Source: DAINBT01 sp036732785 (GTDB taxonomy: Bacteria; Planctomycetota; Phycisphaerae; Sedimentisphaerales; SM23-30). Taken from it: 52,357 bases of DNA. How positions within the stretch are numbered: the stretch's first letter is position 1; the number at the start of each line of letters is the position of its first letter. The notes under the pieces were generated by a model that saw only the letters and a list, made by a program, of their open reading frames with translations, was not told the origin of the DNA and ran no database searches. Position numbers and translations under genes: made by a program. The stretch is from assembly GCA_964537505.1 (NCBI GenBank), contig CAZICK010000016.1, positions 1-52,357 of the forward strand, given 5' to 3'. Below, piece after piece: positions 26,787 through 35,080 of the stretch.

Positions 26787-27620
26787 ATGACTAAAACGAT
26801 AACGATTGGCACATCAGAGGTTGACAAAGTTGTGGTCGGCCCGGGGAAGGGGCTGTTTCTGGTTGCCGGTCCCTGTGTGATTGAGAGCAAAGACCTGTGC
26901 TTTACGGTTGCTGAGCATCTTAAAGAGCTTACCGGTAAATTGAAGATAGGTTTTGTTTTCAAGGCCAGCTTCGATAAGGCCAATCGTACCAGTGGTGAGA
27001 GTTTTCGTGGACCCGGTATTCAGGAGGGCCTGAGAATCCTCGATCAGGTCCGCAGGGAATTCGCTGTTCCGGTGGTCTCGGATATTCATCTTCCCGAACA
27101 GGCAAGTATCTGCGCCGAGGTGCTCGATATGTTGCAGATCCCGGCTTTTTTGTGCCGTCAGACCGATTTGGTTGAGGCGGCGGCGCGATGTCAAAAATGC
27201 GTTCAGGTAAAAAAGGCCCAGTTCATGGCTCCCTGGGACATGAAAAATGTTATTTCCAAGATCACCGACCAGGGTAATCAGCAGATTATACTGGTCGAGC
27301 GTGGCAGTTCCTTCGGCTATAATCGGCTGGTCTGTGATATGTGTGGCATTACGCAGATGCAGCAATTGGGCTATCCAGTTATTATTGACGCTACCCACTC
27401 CACGCAGCAGCCCGGCGGATTGGGCGCATCTTCGGGCGGCTCTGGGCAGTTAGCCCATATCCTGGCCCGCTCTGCGGTGGCGGCGGGCGCCGACGGGATG
27501 TTTATCGAGACGCATCCCGATCCGAAAAAGGCCCTTAGCGACGGCGCCTGTATGGTGCCGCTGGATCAGCTCGAAGGACTGCTTAGCTGTTGCCGGGAAA
27601 TATATGCCTGTTGCCGGTAA
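26787..27620 (+). CDS. kdsA: 3-deoxy-8-phosphooctulonate synthase (KDO-8-P synthase)
   Basis: 277 residues from ATG 26787; the in-frame TTG 26769 lacks support. Family signatures are plain: LVAGPCVIES near the N-terminus, FKASFDKANRTS, GPGIQEGLRIL, PVVSDIHLPEQ and VQVKKAQFMAPWDM. It condenses phosphoenolpyruvate with arabinose-5-phosphate to give KDO-8-phosphate, the first step to the KDO core of LPS, in the cytoplasm. Its presence with lptB shows a Gram-negative envelope with LPS. The other kds genes are not in the window. Confidence 0.95.
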   Translation: MTKTITIGTSEVDKVVVGPGKGLFLVAGPCVIESKDLCFTVAEHLKELTGKLKIGFVFKASFDKANRTSGESFRGPGIQEGLRILDQVRREFAVPVVSDIHLPEQASICAEVLDMLQIPAFLCRQTDLVEAAARCQKCVQVKKAQFMAPWDMKNVISKITDQGNQQIILVERGSSFGYNRLVCDMCGITQMQQLGYPVIIDATHSTQQPGGLGASSGGSGQLAHILARSAVAAGADGMFIETHPDPKKALSDGACMVPLDQLEGLLSCCREIYACCR

Positions 27621-27754
27621 ACAAAGCTCACCATGAACCAGCAAAAAACACCTTCACTTCTTTTCTAATCTGACCGATGTATTAGTGAAAAATACTGGCT
27701 ATTTGCCTGCAAGTGTGGGATACTATCGGCGGATAGGGTCTTTGGAGTGTTGAG

Positions 27755-28471
27755 ATGCCTCACGGCTATATGGATCTATTGGAGTTGTCCCGATTTCTGG
27801 GAGTAGATTTGCGTCGTGTAGATCGCATGGCGCAGCGTGGTGAGATCCCCTGTCAGAAGGTTGCCGGACAACTGCGTTTCAACCGTGTGGAGGTTGCCGA
27901 ATGGCTCCAGCGGCAGATGCCGGTGCTGAATCGTGAGAAATTGGCCAATATGGACGCTGGCATTGCCTCGAACCGCCAACTCGATCCGGAAGATGCTATC
28001 ATTGCCCCCTTGCTGCATCCGGAAGCCATTGAACCGTCTTTAGGCGCTCAAACCAAAAACAGCGTTCTGAGAGAGTTGGTGGCAATTGCGCAGAAAACGG
28101 AATTACTTTACGACCCCGAATCGCTGTTGGAGGCTCTGATCAGACGCGAGGAATTGTGCAGTACGGCAATGGAAGGCGGTATCGCCTTTCCGCATCCACG
28201 CCGTCCGCTGCCATACGCCGTGGCCGAGCCGATACTTGTTATCGCTGTCACTCGTGGAATCGGTTTCGGTGCTCCGGATGGAAGATTGACGGATTTGTTT
28301 TTTATGACCTGTTCCCAGGATGATCGTCACCATCTTCACATCCTGGCCCGTCTTTGCCGAATGCTGTACGACGAAAACCTTCCTAATCATTTGCGGCAGG
28401 CCGGCACCACCGAGGAGATTATCGAACTGATGCGGAATCGAGAACTGGAGATCATCGCCGATTCGGTATAG
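27755..28471 (+). CDS. HTH-PTS EIIA fusion protein (PtsN-like)
   Basis: 238 residues. Residues 1-55 are an excisionase/MerR-like helix-turn-helix (LLELSRFLGVDLRRVDRMAQ, then GEIPCQKVAGQLRFNRVEVAEWL). Residues 95-235 are a fructose/nitrogen-type PTS EIIA domain with the phosphorylatable His147 in GIAFPHPRRP. The helix-turn-helix could tie phosphorylation state to DNA binding, as in PTS-regulated transcription factors, although PtsN itself lacks one. No other PTS gene is seen nearby. Intergenic space upstream is about 130 bases and shows no strong promoter. It is convergent with fliM. Confidence 0.85.
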   Translation: MPHGYMDLLELSRFLGVDLRRVDRMAQRGEIPCQKVAGQLRFNRVEVAEWLQRQMPVLNREKLANMDAGIASNRQLDPEDAIIAPLLHPEAIEPSLGAQTKNSVLRELVAIAQKTELLYDPESLLEALIRREELCSTAMEGGIAFPHPRRPLPYAVAEPILVIAVTRGIGFGAPDGRLTDLFFMTCSQDDRHHLHILARLCRMLYDENLPNHLRQAGTTEEIIELMRNRELEIIADSV

Positions 28472-28489
28472 ATTTGAAGCCAACAGGCT

Positions 28490-29512
28490 TTATATTTTTT
28501 CTCCGGGTTCGGCGTGTCTGGTAATTTTGAACGCTCGGTTACCGCGAAATTGTCCTATTTTGCCGGCAAATTTGCTTTTGCCTTCCACCTGTAGGATCAG
28601 GTCGTGGGAGACTTCCTTGTCTATTTTTAAAACATCGTTTTGATCCATTGCCAAAAGCTCTCTTACTTTGATGGTTGTTTGCCCCAGATAAGCTCTGGTT
28701 TTCAGTTTGGCGTAGTTGACATTCTCCTTTAATGAACCGTAATGCTCTTCCTGATCGCGTTTTTTGCTGTAGCTGAACCAATCCTGACTTGCCAGTCGTC
28801 CTACCAACGGCTCGATGACATTGAATGGTATGCACAGGCTCATAGACCCGGAGCGGTTACCCATTTTGATTTCAAGTCCGATTACGACGACCACTTCGTT
28901 CGGCGCGACGATCTGCACCAGTTGCGGGTTTGATTCGCTTTGGACGACTTTGAATTTCACATCGACGATATTGTTCCATGCCTCGGCCAAAGTCTCCAAA
29001 GCACGTTCGATGATACGGTTCGCCAACCGTTGTTCAATTTGCGTCAGCGGACGCTGCGGTATGTAAAGCTCTGCGCTACTTCCTCCCAGCATCCGGTCGA
29101 TAATGGGATAGATTATCAGCGGACTGATCTCCAGACATATCTGGCCTTCCAGTGGTAAAGCGCTTAGCAGTGAAAATGAGGTGGGGGTCGGCAGCGAATA
29201 AGTGAATTCCGCATAGGTCAACTGCTCAGTACTGCGTACCCTAACTTCGATAATGGTTCTCAAATAACCGCTCAGGGCCGCCCCAAAATTCCGTGCGAAT
29301 CGCTCGTGCAGCCCCTCAAAAGCCAGCATCTGATCTTTACTGACTCGTTCCGGTCGTTTGAAATCGTATGTGTGAACATCAGCTTGCTTGCCGGCCTCGT
29401 TCAGGTCGGCCGGCCCCGAACCTCGATCCCCATACGCCATCGCTTTAATTTCACCCCCGGCTACGGCGCTTAATAAAGCATCTACCTCATCTTGATCGAG
29501 AACGTCGGCCAT
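28490..29512 (-). CDS. fliM: Flagellar motor switch protein FliM
   Basis: 340 residues. ATG 29512 has GGAG 9 bases upstream. N-terminal ADVLDQDEVDALLSAV is the CheY-binding motif of FliM. The middle domain has ERFARNFGAALSGYLRT and LEGQICLEISPLIIYPIIDRMLGG, and the C-terminal SpoA domain ends at about residue 335. It forms the cytoplasmic C ring and switches rotation. It is a lone flagellar gene at the end of the rplU-lptB-cdaA-cdaR run (98-base gap), so the rest of the flagellar set must be elsewhere. Confidence 0.93.
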   Translation of the reverse strand: MADVLDQDEVDALLSAVAGGEIKAMAYGDRGSGPADLNEAGKQADVHTYDFKRPERVSKDQMLAFEGLHERFARNFGAALSGYLRTIIEVRVRSTEQLTYAEFTYSLPTPTSFSLLSALPLEGQICLEISPLIIYPIIDRMLGGSSAELYIPQRPLTQIEQRLANRIIERALETLAEAWNNIVDVKFKVVQSESNPQLVQIVAPNEVVVVIGLEIKMGNRSGSMSLCIPFNVIEPLVGRLASQDWFSYSKKRDQEEHYGSLKENVNYAKLKTRAYLGQTTIKVRELLAMDQNDVLKIDKEVSHDLILQVEGKSKFAGKIGQFRGNRAFKITRHAEPGEKI

Positions 29513-29610
29513 CGAATATATCTCCGTCACTCACTGGTCCGCACAAGGATATTATCGGACATTTCACGGACAGACTTTAGAGAACCTTTGACCTTGGCGG
29601 TTTTGTGCTG

Positions 29611-30612
29611 CTATTTGTCGGCTATTTTCTCCAAATGAAAGCCTATCGTCACTTGTTTTTTGTTTAGTATCTCTATCTGGCCGTAACCTTCAGGCAAATT
29701 GTAAATCGGCAGACGGTCGAATTGTAACGATGGTTTCTGCTCGTCTTCTTCGCTAATTTCCAGTATCAGGTGGTATCTTTTGTTGTATTCTTCCAGTGCC
29801 TGAGATGTTCCACGGCACTCAATGGGCGAGTATTCGTCGAGTCGTGTGCTGCCGTCGATGACTACCTTGTATTTTCCTTCCAAGGCGTAAGGTTTGATAA
29901 TTCCCAATCTGGGGTTTCTTATCTTATCCAGCTTAAGATTACCACCTTCAGATAGTTTGACAATTACCTTATTATTCTTTACCCGGTTCAAAGGCGTTAC
30001 CTCAACCGTAAATTCCGTCTTTGTTTGTATGGCTGTGCTGATCTGCTGTTCGTTGAAGACTATCTTTGCCTCTCCCAAGACGCCGGCGGGCACATAAGCT
30101 TCCACTTCTGCAGGGCTGATGGTTTCCGGGTTCAGCTTATCTTTGTTTGGTCCGTAAACGTTTACGGGAAAGGGCTTTAGCACCAATTTGGTTACCCGAA
30201 AATGCAGGTCCAGGTCCTTTGGTTCCGTATCGATAACCTGCAGGAAGCTTTCTCTGTTCCTGGAGTATAACCTATCTACGAGCGCTATTACGGGGCTTCG
30301 GTAATCCTTGGATTGGTCCTGGGGAATGTAACCTAACTTTTGCACATCCAGCGTTATGTTGGTGGGATAATCCTTGTTTATCGCCTGAATCTTTCCGGTC
30401 GGGCCTTTTACTATCAACGTAACTTTTCGATAAGATTCAGCCTGAGGAATATTATTCTCGTCGAGATATTGTACCAGCAGATCATTGGTATGACTGACCA
30501 GGTCGATCGTTACCGATACGGGTATTTCCTTTGTCACTTCCCGCTCGGCGAACACCCAAATCAGGCAGCTTAACACCACCACTAACAACAGTGTTTTGAG
30601 CTTTGGCCACAT
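29611..30612 (-). CDS. cdaR: YbbR-domain protein CdaR
   Basis: 333 residues. One N-terminal membrane segment (LKTLLLVVVLSCLIWVFA), then periplasmic YbbR repeats (V/I-P-V..., KGP, INKDYPTNITLDV). YbbR proteins bind and regulate the diadenylate cyclase CdaA. Its ATG lies two bases after the cdaA stop (TAGCTATG), so the pair is co-translated, as expected. Confidence 0.88.
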   Translation of the reverse strand: MWPKLKTLLLVVVLSCLIWVFAEREVTKEIPVSVTIDLVSHTNDLLVQYLDENNIPQAESYRKVTLIVKGPTGKIQAINKDYPTNITLDVQKLGYIPQDQSKDYRSPVIALVDRLYSRNRESFLQVIDTEPKDLDLHFRVTKLVLKPFPVNVYGPNKDKLNPETISPAEVEAYVPAGVLGEAKIVFNEQQISTAIQTKTEFTVEVTPLNRVKNNKVIVKLSEGGNLKLDKIRNPRLGIIKPYALEGKYKVVIDGSTRLDEYSPIECRGTSQALEEYNKRYHLILEISEEDEQKPSLQFDRLPIYNLPEGYGQIEILNKKQVTIGFHLEKIADK

Positions 30613-30614
30613 AG

Positions 30615-31532
30615 CTATGGTTTCTCCATGGAGCTTTTTTTGAGGTTTTGCTTCGATTTATCCTTTGGCAAAGCACAGTCGGATTCTATTTCCCGGTCGG
30701 TCGAATCGGTTTTTGGCGGCGGTGGCGGTTGTTTGGAATTTTTTGTTGGGACAGACACCATCAGGTCAAAAAGCCGCTGACGTAGTTGCTCCAGGGTCAA
30801 CAGTCGGGCCAGTTTGCTGTCCACCGCCAGAGCGATCTGACCTGTTTCTTCGCTGACCAGCACCACGGCCGCATCGGTCTCCTTGCTCATACCGATTGCC
30901 GCCCGATGTCTGGAACCCAACAGGCGATCATATTCCCCGTGCTCTGCCAGCGGCAGTTGTACCCCCGCCGCCGCTATTTGTCCTCCCCGAATGACCACGG
31001 CCATGTCGTGCAGTGGTGATCCAGGCCAAAAGATCGTATTTATCAGTTCGGCGGTAACCTGAGCTTCCAGGCGTGTACCGCCGGCTATCAGATCGCCCAG
31101 TCCCACCTCACGTTCCAATACTATCAGTGCCCCTATTTTCGATCGGCTCAGCGTCGCCACCGCATCGACAATCTGTTCTATCACATTGAGCATCTCCGGA
31201 GCAGCGGTTCGGCCAAAGCGCGTTCCTCCCAATTGCATCAGACCCCTGCGCAGTTCCGGCTGAAACGCTATCGCCGCTACCACCAGCACCGAGACCAGGA
31301 AAGATTTGAATAAAGGATCGATTCGTTCCAGCTCCAGGCTGCTGGTCAGCAGACTGATGGCCCAGAATCCCAAAAGTAGAAATACTATTCCCTTGAACAG
31401 CTTTTCTCCGCCGGTTCCTCGCAAAAAGCTCATCACAGACCAAACCACAAAGCCGATCAACAACAGCTCAATCAGCACTGGAATAACGTCGTACGAGTTC
31501 CATACATATTGCAGATATCTGATGAAAATCAT
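30615..31532 (-). CDS. cdaA: Diadenylate cyclase CdaA (c-di-AMP synthase)
   Basis: 305 residues with three N-terminal membrane segments (about 10-90) and a DAC domain (100-250). The RHR motif is intact (Arg208-His209-Arg210 in GSRHRAAIG). The other nucleotide motif, usually DGA, reads Asp176-Met177-Ala178 (PLHDMAVVI). A Pro-rich, charged tail (about 255-305) follows. It makes c-di-AMP from two ATP at the membrane. cdaR follows, lptB precedes by 42 bases. Whether the Met lowers activity cannot be told from sequence. Confidence 0.9.
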   Translation of the reverse strand: MIFIRYLQYVWNSYDVIPVLIELLLIGFVVWSVMSFLRGTGGEKLFKGIVFLLLGFWAISLLTSSLELERIDPLFKSFLVSVLVVAAIAFQPELRRGLMQLGGTRFGRTAAPEMLNVIEQIVDAVATLSRSKIGALIVLEREVGLGDLIAGGTRLEAQVTAELINTIFWPGSPLHDMAVVIRGGQIAAAGVQLPLAEHGEYDRLLGSRHRAAIGMSKETDAAVVLVSEETGQIALAVDSKLARLLTLEQLRQRLFDLMVSVPTKNSKQPPPPPKTDSTDREIESDCALPKDKSKQNLKKSSMEKP

Positions 31533-31574
31533 TTGTCCGTATCCGTTCTGGTCACCAGCTTTTGCCTGACCCGT

Positions 31575-32321
31575 TCAGTTACCGTCGAACTCATCGCCCC
31601 GAAACGTATGGCCCAGATACGTTTTTTGTACGAGCGGATTTTTTATCAGCTCTTTCGGCTGGCCGTACGCCAGGACTTTCCCCTCATTTATTATATACGC
31701 GTGATTGGCGACTTCCAGTGTTCGTTCCACATTGTGATCGGTGATCAAAATACTGAGCCCGTTTTCCTGCAGGCGATAGATTTCTTTTTGCAGGTCCTCC
31801 ACGGCGATTGGGTCAACTCCGCTGAACGGCTCGTCCAGCAGGATCAGCGATGGGTTCGTCACCAATGCCCTTGCGATCTCCAGTTTTCGTCTTTCGCCGC
31901 CGCTGAGCAGCCTGGCCTGCTGACGTCGTACTTTGCTCAGGCCGAATTGATCTACAAGCTCATCGGCCCGTCGGTGGCGATCTCGTCGTGTCAGGCTCAT
32001 CGTCTCCAGTATCGCCAGCAGATTCTGTTCTACACTCAACCGCTGAAAAACACTGGGCTCCTGCGAAAGATATCCCATCCCAAGGCGAGCACGTCGAAAC
32101 ATCGGCATCCCGGATATATCACGTCCTTCAAAGATTACTTTACCGCCGTCCGGGCTGACCATGCCGATGACCATTCTAAAAGAGGTCGTTTTACCGGCTC
32201 CGTTACGCCCCAGCAGTCCTACAATTTCCCGATCATGTACTACAATGGAAACCCCATCTACCACCGTGCGCCCTGAATACTTTTTTTTCAGGCCCTGTGT
32301 TTCCAATAATACCATTTCCAT
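31575..32321 (-). CDS. lptB: LPS export ABC transporter ATPase LptB
   Basis: 248 residues. ATG 32321 has GGAG 9 bases upstream; the ATG six bases further (residue 3) is the alternative. Walker A GRNGAGKTTS, Q-loop LSQEPSVF, signature LSGGERRKLEIA, Walker B LILLDEPFSGVDP, H-loop TDHNV. The protein is the short, single-domain LptB type (YhbG), which powers LptF/G to extract LPS from the inner membrane. LptA, C, F and G are not in the window. The pairing with kdsA again points to LPS. Confidence 0.93.
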   Translation of the reverse strand: MEMVLLETQGLKKKYSGRTVVDGVSIVVHDREIVGLLGRNGAGKTTSFRMVIGMVSPDGGKVIFEGRDISGMPMFRRARLGMGYLSQEPSVFQRLSVEQNLLAILETMSLTRRDRHRRADELVDQFGLSKVRRQQARLLSGGERRKLEIARALVTNPSLILLDEPFSGVDPIAVEDLQKEIYRLQENGLSILITDHNVERTLEVANHAYIINEGKVLAYGQPKELIKNPLVQKTYLGHTFRGDEFDGN

Positions 32322-32382
32322 TGAGACACACTCCAGGACCACCGCACTGTTTTATACCCAATTGGTATATTTTTGTCAGAAC

Positions 32383-32420
32383 AAAAAAAGCCCCATTTAC
32401 CTGAAGCGGCAAATCGGGCT
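32383..32420 (-). terminator. Terminator after rplU
   Basis: Minus-strand stem of 13 positions with two mismatches (AGCCCGATTTGCC against GGTAAATGGGGCT; plus positions 32389-32401 and 32408-32420) followed by seven T on the minus strand (A-run 32383-32389). It lies between rplU and lptB, so lptB may need read-through or its own promoter. Confidence 0.75.
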
Positions 32421-32451
32421 TTGCTTTATTATCAATGCCACCGGGCTCAAA

Positions 32452-32769
32452 TCAGGCTCGTGCAATTTCGGTAATCTCCACCTCCAGATATTTTTGTCGA
32501 TGCCCGATCCGGCGCTGTGAATTTTTCCTTCGGCGAAACTGCATCGGATAAAGCTTAGGCCCCTGTGCCTGACCATTGATTTTGCCGACCACCTTCACCC
32601 CTTCCACCAGTGGCTGACCGACCAGCACCGTCTCATCGTCACGATAGAACAGCACCTGACCGAACTCTATGGCAGTCTGGTCCTCTTCCATATCCCGCAA
32701 CTCCACGCAAACCACGTCACCGGGCTGAACCTTATACTGCTTACCGCCATCATCTATTATTGCATACAC
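32452..32769 (-). CDS. rplU: Ribosomal protein bL21
   Basis: 105 residues, the normal length. MYAIIDDGGKQYKVQPGD is the canonical N-terminus and the basic tail KLYPMQFRRRKNSQRRIGHR the rRNA-binding end. GGAG precedes ATG 32769 by about 10 bases. It binds 23S rRNA in the large subunit. The usual partner rpmA (L27) does not follow; a terminator and then lptB follow instead. Confidence 0.95.
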   Translation of the reverse strand: MYAIIDDGGKQYKVQPGDVVCVELRDMEEDQTAIEFGQVLFYRDDETVLVGQPLVEGVKVVGKINGQAQGPKLYPMQFRRRKNSQRRIGHRQKYLEVEITEIARA

Positions 32770-32809
32770 CTTATTCTACTCCTGTTCTGAGCAAAGTATA
32801 GTAAACGCC

Positions 32810-32839
32810 CTATTATGTTGTTTTTTCGCCGCTTGGCAA
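32810..32839 (-). promoter_or_regulatory. Candidate rplU promoter
   Basis: On the minus strand TTGCCA (32839-32834), 18-base spacer, TAATAG (32815-32810). Moderate match to sigma70, 41 bases before rplU. Confidence 0.4.
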
Positions 32840-32948
32840 GAGTTTTTACTTAAAATTTTTCTGCTATTGTTTTTATGTTGTCATTGACAGGCTGTTGATA
32901 GCTAACGGCAACGGTGCATTTGACCATAACTTCTTGATAATCAATGGG

Positions 32949-33737
32949 TTATAATGCAGATCGCATACTACGGATAAAATCAGCTAGTTCGCCCTTGCCG
33001 TGATCGGTCTGGGTCAGGTTCTTTTCGATGATACTGACCACCGCTGAGCCGACGATGACCCCGTCGGCTCCGGCATCGGCCAGGTCTCGGGCGTGTTGGG
33101 GTGTGCTGACCCCGAAACCTACGCATATCGGCACGTCCGTCTGTTGTTTGAGTGATTTGATCAGCGGAACGACCTGCGTACTCAGTTCGCTGCGTACGCC
33201 GGTCACCCCCAGCAGCGAAACCGTATAGATAAAACCAGTGCATAACCGGGTGATTTCTTCGCGACGCTGCCGGCTGGTGTTGGGCGTCACCATATATACC
33301 GAGTCCAGCCCGTTATCTTCCAGAAACCCGGCCACCTCCCGGGCATCGTCCACACACAGATCCGCTACCAGTACACTGTTGACCCCCGCCGCCGCCGCGT
33401 CGCGATAGAACTTTTCAGGTCCATAGTGACAGATCAAATTATAGTACATCAGCAATCCGATCGGGATATCATGATAGGTTTTGATTTGGCGAATCAGCTC
33501 GAACGCCTGCTGACAGTCTATATTTTGTTCGAGAGCGCGTATATCAGCCTTTTGGATCGTCGGGCCATCGGCTATCGGGTCGCTAAATGGTATCCCCAAC
33601 TCCAGGATATCCGCTCCCGCGTCGATCGCCGTTTTGATCAGTTCCAGTGACGTCTGCGGATCAGGATCACCCAAAACAAAAAACGGAATCAATACCGCCC
33701 GATCCACCGAACTAAATACGTCCTGATAGCTTTGCAT
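32949..33737 (-). CDS. trpA: Tryptophan synthase alpha subunit
   Basis: 262 residues from ATG 33737, about the family length; longer in-frame starts would add a poor N-terminal extension. Signatures: IPFFVLGDPDPQTSLELI, the LELGIPFSDPIADGPTIQ block with the catalytic Asp, and VGFGVSTPQHARDLADAGADG. It cleaves indole-3-glycerol phosphate to indole, passed to TrpB. It ends the DUF1015-serC-trpB-trpA run; the gap after trpB is 111 bases. Confidence 0.93.
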   Translation of the reverse strand: MQSYQDVFSSVDRAVLIPFFVLGDPDPQTSLELIKTAIDAGADILELGIPFSDPIADGPTIQKADIRALEQNIDCQQAFELIRQIKTYHDIPIGLLMYYNLICHYGPEKFYRDAAAAGVNSVLVADLCVDDAREVAGFLEDNGLDSVYMVTPNTSRQRREEITRLCTGFIYTVSLLGVTGVRSELSTQVVPLIKSLKQQTDVPICVGFGVSTPQHARDLADAGADGVIVGSAVVSIIEKNLTQTDHGKGELADFIRSMRSAL

Positions 33738-33848
33738 AGGTACAATCCAAACTGTAATTATTTCTCTGCCTGCGATAAAAAAATATGGCGTGCTTATGCG
33801 TATCCTAAGCATGAAGCCTGCCAACCACTTGTTCGCATGGGTTTTCTT

Positions 33849-35030
33849 TTATTGTGCTGTTTCCGGTCGGTATTTGATAAAGGCGTCCACGTCCTTATCG
33901 CCGCGGCCGCTCAGGTTGATTACGATGATATCGTCCGCTTTGAACTTTCCCGCCTGACTGACCACCCAGGCGACGGCATGTGCGCTCTCGAACGCCGGGA
34001 AAATCCCTTCGCTGCGAGCCATAAACAAAAACGTATCCAGCACCTCCTCGTCGGTAGCTCCGACGTATCTGGCTCTGCCAGTGTCACGGAGCATACTGTG
34101 CTCCGGTCCAACCCCGGGATAATCCAGGCCGGCACTTACCGAATGTGATTCGATGACCTGTCCGTGCTCATCCTGCAGCACATACGAACGTGCTCCGTGC
34201 AGTACTCCGACGGAACCTTTTTGCAGCGTCGCGGCGTGCTTGCCGGTATCAAGCCCGTAACCGGCCGCCTCCACCCCCACCAGTTGTACGTCTTTATCGT
34301 CTATAAACGCCGCGAATATCCCGATGGCGTTACTGCCGCCGCCCACACAGGCGGTCACGACCGTCGGCAATCGCCCCAGTTTTTCCAGACACTGCCGGCG
34401 TGCTTCGTCTCCGATCACCCGTTGGAAAAACCTTACTACCGTCGGATACGGATGTGGTCCGGCTGCTGTGCCGAATAGATAAAAAGTATCGTCCACATGC
34501 GCCGTCCAGTATCGCAACGCATCATTGATTGCGTCTTTGAGCGTTCCGCTTGCACCGGTAACCGGGATCACTTCCGCTCCCATCAGTTTCATTTTCTGTA
34601 CGTTGGGCATTTGTCGTTCGATATCGGTAACGCCCATGAAAACCTTCGTCTCCATCCCCATCATGGCGCCGACAGTCGCTGTCGCCAGCCCGTGCTGACC
34701 GGCTCCTGTCTCGGCGATGAGCTTTTTTTTGCCCATATACCTGGCAAGCAGTCCCTGCCCGAGCGTATTGTTCAGCTTATGGGCGCCGCCATGCATCAGG
34801 TCTTCTCGCTTGAGATAAACCTGGGCGCCTGCCCGATCACTTAGCGACTGACTATGATAAAGCGGCGTAGGCCGACCGGCGTAATCACGCAGCAGTTGGT
34901 GCAGTTCGGCGCAAAACTTTTCGTCCCGGTGGTACCGCTCAAACGCTTCTTCCATCTCTTCCAGTGCCGGCATGAGCACTTCTGGAATATAATAGCCGCC
35001 AAACTGGCCGTATCGCCCTTTGTTTTTCAT
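33849..35030 (-). CDS. trpB: Tryptophan synthase beta subunit
   Basis: 393 residues, the family length. PLP lysine in REDLMHGGAHKLNNTLGQ, then AETGAGQHGLATATVGAM, ACVGGGSNAIGIFAAF and the end motif NLSGRGDKD. It joins indole to serine to give tryptophan. The serine could come from SerC, whose gene lies 50 bases upstream. The other trp genes are absent here, so the pathway is split. ATG 35030 is the chosen start. Confidence 0.95.
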   Translation of the reverse strand: MKNKGRYGQFGGYYIPEVLMPALEEMEEAFERYHRDEKFCAELHQLLRDYAGRPTPLYHSQSLSDRAGAQVYLKREDLMHGGAHKLNNTLGQGLLARYMGKKKLIAETGAGQHGLATATVGAMMGMETKVFMGVTDIERQMPNVQKMKLMGAEVIPVTGASGTLKDAINDALRYWTAHVDDTFYLFGTAAGPHPYPTVVRFFQRVIGDEARRQCLEKLGRLPTVVTACVGGGSNAIGIFAAFIDDKDVQLVGVEAAGYGLDTGKHAATLQKGSVGVLHGARSYVLQDEHGQVIESHSVSAGLDYPGVGPEHSMLRDTGRARYVGATDEEVLDTFLFMARSEGIFPAFESAHAVAWVVSQAGKFKADDIIVINLSGRGDKDVDAFIKYRPETAQ

Positions 35031-35080
35031 AGTCTTACCTTATGGCGGCGCCTTCGAACAATGGGTTGTCTGCGGATACT

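Noticed and set aside
32383..32820. Loss of rpmA beside rplU as a notable gap
   Set aside because: L27 is often elsewhere in planctomycetes as far as I know; absence from the window is not absence from the genome.
33849..35030. Altered PLP motif in TrpB (HGGAHK instead of HTGAHK)
   Set aside because: From memory, enteric TrpB has the same HGGAHK, so this is a normal variant.
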